From: Desulfosarcina widdelii
Lineage (GTDB): Bacteria > Desulfobacterota > Desulfobacteria > Desulfobacterales > Desulfosarcinaceae
Assembly: GCF_009688965.1 (NCBI RefSeq)
Contig: NZ_AP021875.1
Location: 6,925,001-6,989,000, forward strand
Length of the DNA stretch: 64,000 nt
Reading direction: 5' to 3'
A model generated the notes under the pieces. That model saw nothing but the letters and a program-made list of their open reading frames with translations. It ran no database searches and was not told where the DNA came from. Positions 61,547 to 64,000 of the stretch are shown here, piece by piece (position 1 is the stretch's first letter; every line of letters starts with the position of its first letter). A program made the translations under genes and the position numbers.

Positions 61547-63202
61547 CTACCTGTAATAAATAAGAAACGCGCATTTTGTAGTGGTTTTTCTCTTCTCTTT
61601 GTAGTATATTGAAAGTCGCCAAACAACCAATATCACTACAAAAGAAAGAAAGGAGCCGATCACAAAATGCGCGAAAAATGGCAAAAACAGATGCCCCTGA
61701 TGCCTCAGATCAAAGACCACGCCCAAGCAAAAGAACTTACAGCTATCAGTGGTATCATCGATGCTCACCCTATCATCTGTGATCGCGTTCTTCAAGATTT
61801 GAACAAGGGCAAGCTGGTGGCCTATCGAACTGGGGCTGACGGCATGAGCGCCGACCAGGTACTGCGTTGTGCTATCGTCAAAATCCTTTTCGGTTTTACG
61901 TATGATGAACTGGCATTTCATATTGTCGATTCGCAGGCATTGAGTTGGTTCTGCCGGATCGGTATCGCCGACAAGGGATACAAAAAATCCGCCCTGAACA
62001 AAAATATCAAAGGCATATCGGACGCCACCTGGGAACTGATCAATGCGGATCTTTTGGGATATGCGAAGCAAAAGGGCATTGAAAAGGGCCGACAGGTCCG
62101 GGTCGATTGCACGTGCGTTGAAACTCACATCCATCATCCCACCGACTCCAACCTGCTGTGGGATGGTGTTCGCGTGTTGACGAGGCTGCTGAAGCGCTTC
62201 CGGGATGAATCGGGGATCACAGTTCCTGACTTCCATAACCATACCCGTGTTGCCAAACGACGGATGCTGGCGGTGATGAATGCCAAACGGAAAAACAAGC
62301 GTAAGGTTGCCTATGTGGACCTGCTCAAAACCAGTCGCAAAGTGGTTGGGTACGCTCATAAGGCAGTCGCTGCGATCAATGCCGGTGCGACCTGCGACCC
62401 GCTGGTCATGACGATTGGCTTCCAGATCGAACATTTTGTCGATCTGACCCGCAGGGTGATCCACCAGACCGAACGCCGGGTTCTTCATGGAGAAACGGTC
62501 GATGCCAAAGACAAAGTAGTATCGTTGTTCGAGCCACATACCGATATCATCGTCAAGGATAGGCGCGATACGCTGTTTGGTCACAAAATCTGTCTGACCG
62601 GAGGCGCGTCGAACCTTATTTTGGACTGTGTCATCACCGAAGGCAATCCGGCCGACGCCGACCTGACGATACCGATGCTTGAGCGGCAAAAACAAATTTA
62701 TGGCCGCTATCCCCTCAAGGCCAGCTTCGACGGCGGTTTTGCATCCAAGGAAAACTTGAAGCGAGCCCAATCGCGTAAGATCAAAGACGTCTGCTTTGCC
62801 AAGAAACGAGGTCTATCTGAAACCGACATGTGCCGCAGCCAATATGTGTATCGTCGATTGCGCCGCTTTCGAGCGGGTATTGAATCCGGTATCTCCTGGC
62901 TGAAGCGTTGCCTTGGCCTGACCCGCTGTACCTGGAAAGGATGGGACTCGTTTAAATCCTATGTTTGGTCTTCGATTGTGGCCGCCAACCTGCTGACCAT
63001 CGCCAGGGGAAAAACAGCCACTTGAGACCTTAATCGATTCCGCATCGTGAAAACTGGTTGAACAAGTGCGCTTGCATTAAGCCGATTTCGGTAAATTAGC
63101 CACAAACCGATGTAGCGATGGTGAGAAAAATCCTGCCGAGGATTTTACCACTCTATTTTTTTTGCGACTCGGCTCTGAAAATTACCATTTATGGATCGAC
63201 AC
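61527..63202 (+). mobile_element. Intact insertion sequence (DDE transposase, IS5/ISNCY-like)
   Basis: About 1676 bp. Ends GTGCTCATCCAC (61527-61538) and, inverted, GTGTCGATCCAT (63191-63202) are imperfect terminal inverted repeats, flanked by 6-bp TAGCTA direct repeats. It carries a single full-length transposase gene in the same direction as the gene it interrupts. The perfect duplication and exact frame repair indicate a recent insertion. Confidence 0.85.
61667..63025 (+). CDS. DDE transposase
   Basis: 452 aa. Catalytic residues: Asp in 'VRVDCTCVETHIHHPTDSN', Asp in 'KASFDGGFASKEN', Glu in 'RFRAGIESGISWLKRCLGL'. The 'ETHIHHPTDSNLLWDGVRV' block is characteristic of an IS5/ISNCY-like group. 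AGGAG lies 11 nt before the ATG. It appears intact. Confidence 0.92.
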   Translation: MREKWQKQMPLMPQIKDHAQAKELTAISGIIDAHPIICDRVLQDLNKGKLVAYRTGADGMSADQVLRCAIVKILFGFTYDELAFHIVDSQALSWFCRIGIADKGYKKSALNKNIKGISDATWELINADLLGYAKQKGIEKGRQVRVDCTCVETHIHHPTDSNLLWDGVRVLTRLLKRFRDESGITVPDFHNHTRVAKRRMLAVMNAKRKNKRKVAYVDLLKTSRKVVGYAHKAVAAINAGATCDPLVMTIGFQIEHFVDLTRRVIHQTERRVLHGETVDAKDKVVSLFEPHTDIIVKDRRDTLFGHKICLTGGASNLILDCVITEGNPADADLTIPMLERQKQIYGRYPLKASFDGGFASKENLKRAQSRKIKDVCFAKKRGLSETDMCRSQYVYRRLRRFRAGIESGISWLKRCLGLTRCTWKGWDSFKSYVWSSIVAANLLTIARGKTAT

Positions 63203-64000
63203 TAGCTATTTCAACGAATGTTTCTGCTGTTAAGCCTCCGCTAGTGTGCGACGCAGATGGAGATAGTTACGAGTCAGACAACAAGAAGTGCGGAGGCAAT
63301 GATTGTGATGACAGCAACCCGAATGTTTATCCGAATGCAAATGAACTTTGCGACGGGTTGGACAATGATTGTGATGGAATCGTTGATGAAAACTGTCCAG
63401 AACCACCGGCTGAACCAACCCGATGCGATCAGGATGCAGACGGGTATGATGCAGATTCAAGATCCTGCAAAGGGGATGATTGTGATGATACCAATCCGTA
63501 TGTTTATCCGGGAGCAGAAGAAATTTGCAATGATGAGATAGATAACGACTGTGATGGTGAAATAAACGAAGGCTGTGGTCAGTGCCCCGACGCTGACAAC
63601 GATGGCTATACAGATTGTGATGGAGACTGTGATGATAATAATCCTTTAGTCAACCCTGACGCTACTGAGCTTTGCGACGGCATTGACAACAACTGCGATG
63701 GGACCATTGATGAAGGATGCTCAAGTATGTATCCCAATAGTATGGCCGCAGCTGGCGACAGCATAACTGTGGCATACAATGCCGATGGAACCGAAAGCCT
63801 GTTTTTTGGTTCCACGGGTTATCAGGATGAGGTGAGCTGGGCGCTTGGTGACAGTATACGGATAAACAGCCATGCGCAAAGGCTTGCGGCATTGAACCCT
63901 GGATTTAGCTGGGATGCGGAATTCGACAACCATGCAATCTCAGGTGCAAACATAATTGATCTCAAGGATCAGGTCATACAGATTGTGCAGGATGGTCCTT
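63121..64000 (+). CDS. MopE-repeat / SGNH-hydrolase secreted protein, N-terminus replaced by IS, 3' end beyond window
   Basis: The frame is open from GTG 63121 (inside the IS) to the window edge; native sequence begins at 63203. After the original signal-peptide remainder come about three MopE-type metal-binding repeats ('NDCDDSNPNVYPNANELCDG', 'DDCDDTNPYVYPGAEEICN', 'GDCDDNNPLVNPDATELCDG', each followed by an NDCDG-like loop), then an SGNH/GDSL-type start 'AAAGDSITVAYNADG' at about 63745-63790. The protein was probably exported to the surface, with repeats binding Ca or Cu. From GTG 63121 a new hydrophobic leader is encoded, so some expression may persist. Confidence 0.8.
   Translation, partial: MRKILPRILPLYFFCDSALKITIYGSTLAISTNVSAVKPPLVCDADGDSYESDNKKCGGNDCDDSNPNVYPNANELCDGLDNDCDGIVDENCPEPPAEPTRCDQDADGYDADSRSCKGDDCDDTNPYVYPGAEEICNDEIDNDCDGEINEGCGQCPDADNDGYTDCDGDCDDNNPLVNPDATELCDGIDNNCDGTIDEGCSSMYPNSMAAAGDSITVAYNADGTESLFFGSTGYQDEVSWALGDSIRINSHAQRLAALNPGFSWDAEFDNHAISGANIIDLKDQVIQIVQDGP
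63203..63208. repeat. Target-site duplication, right copy
   Basis: TAGCTA immediately right of the IS, identical to 61521-61526. Confidence 0.8.

Noticed and set aside
61547-62770. 407-aa minus-strand frame across the transposase
   Set aside because: The plus-strand frame has the DDE catalytic residues; the minus frame has no known motif.
63230-63933. Short minus-strand frames (about 70-76 aa) over the MopE-repeat region
   Set aside because: Antisense to the repeat-coding frame, which shows conserved DCDD/NDCDG codons.

Overview
The window reads as a chromosome segment of a Gram-negative, probably deltaproteobacterial (Desulfobacterota, Desulfosarcina-like) bacterium. The reasons are a zinc-ribbon/DUF3426 protein, a fused CobA-HemD, a PEP-CTERM sorting tail of the PxPGAVWxLGSG type, SelA, many HDOD/HD-GYP/PilZ regulators and numerous palindromic intergenic repeats. 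The taxon is inference; no rRNA is present. Coding density is high, with two tRNA genes (Met-type CAT, Leu CAA) and one intact insertion sequence.

Layout. 1-3.4 kb: a histidine kinase (cut by the window edge) with a sigma-54 response regulator, convergent to a lipoprotein gene. 3.7-9.1 kb: an aapJQMP amino-acid ABC importer followed by alanine racemase. 9.2-18 kb: a 1145-aa cyclase/ATPase/TPR regulator, D-amino-acid transaminase, der, rarA, a DUF3124 protein and lgt. 18.3-25.8 kb: a complete exporter operon on the minus strand (TetR regulator, HlyD-like adaptor, double ATPase, two ABC-2 permeases, TolC) in the order of E. coli cecR-ybhGFSR, with TolC added. 26-33.3 kb: a YhcC-type radical SAM protein, mnmG, a CbpA-like DnaJ, hpt and an acidic repeat protein with zinc ribbon and DUF3426. 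33.4-34.1 kb: tRNA-Met followed by apparent integration debris and a PEP-CTERM fragment. 34.2-44.8 kb: PilZ, CNBD-HDOD, DUF1992, ddl, a purD-purE fusion, tsaC, tRNA-Leu, a CNBD protein, a DMT transporter, a HAD phosphatase and a methyltransferase. 44.8-49 kb: an HD-GYP protein with a coupled tandem-PilZ protein. 49-53 kb: fmdB-hemC-cobA/hemD-moaA. 53-57.2 kb: selA with a degenerate-GGDEF/TPR gene, and a CheD-HDOD fusion. 57.5-60.7 kb: nagZ, a methyltransferase and a class V aminotransferase. 60.7-64 kb: an AT-rich gap, then an IS element inserted inside the signal-peptide codons of a secreted MopE-repeat/SGNH-hydrolase gene that runs off the window.

Themes. Cell-wall D-alanine and recycling functions recur (alr, dat, ddl, nagZ, lgt). 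Second-messenger and regulated-hydrolase domains are unusually concentrated: a cyclase lacking one expected catalytic residue, two CNBD proteins, two PilZ proteins, HD-GYP, two HDOD proteins (one fused to CheD) and a degenerate GGDEF. Tetrapyrrole and molybdopterin synthesis are grouped, fitting a metabolism rich in siroheme, cobalamin and molybdoenzymes.

The most informative observations are these: the IS insertion whose removal restores an exact in-frame signal peptide with a 6-bp target duplication; a family of at least four palindromic repeats whose arms vary together; the HD-GYP/PilZ-acyltransferase-like pair; the CheD-HDOD fusion; and the PurD-PurE fusion. All functional assignments come from reading motifs by eye; no database search was run.
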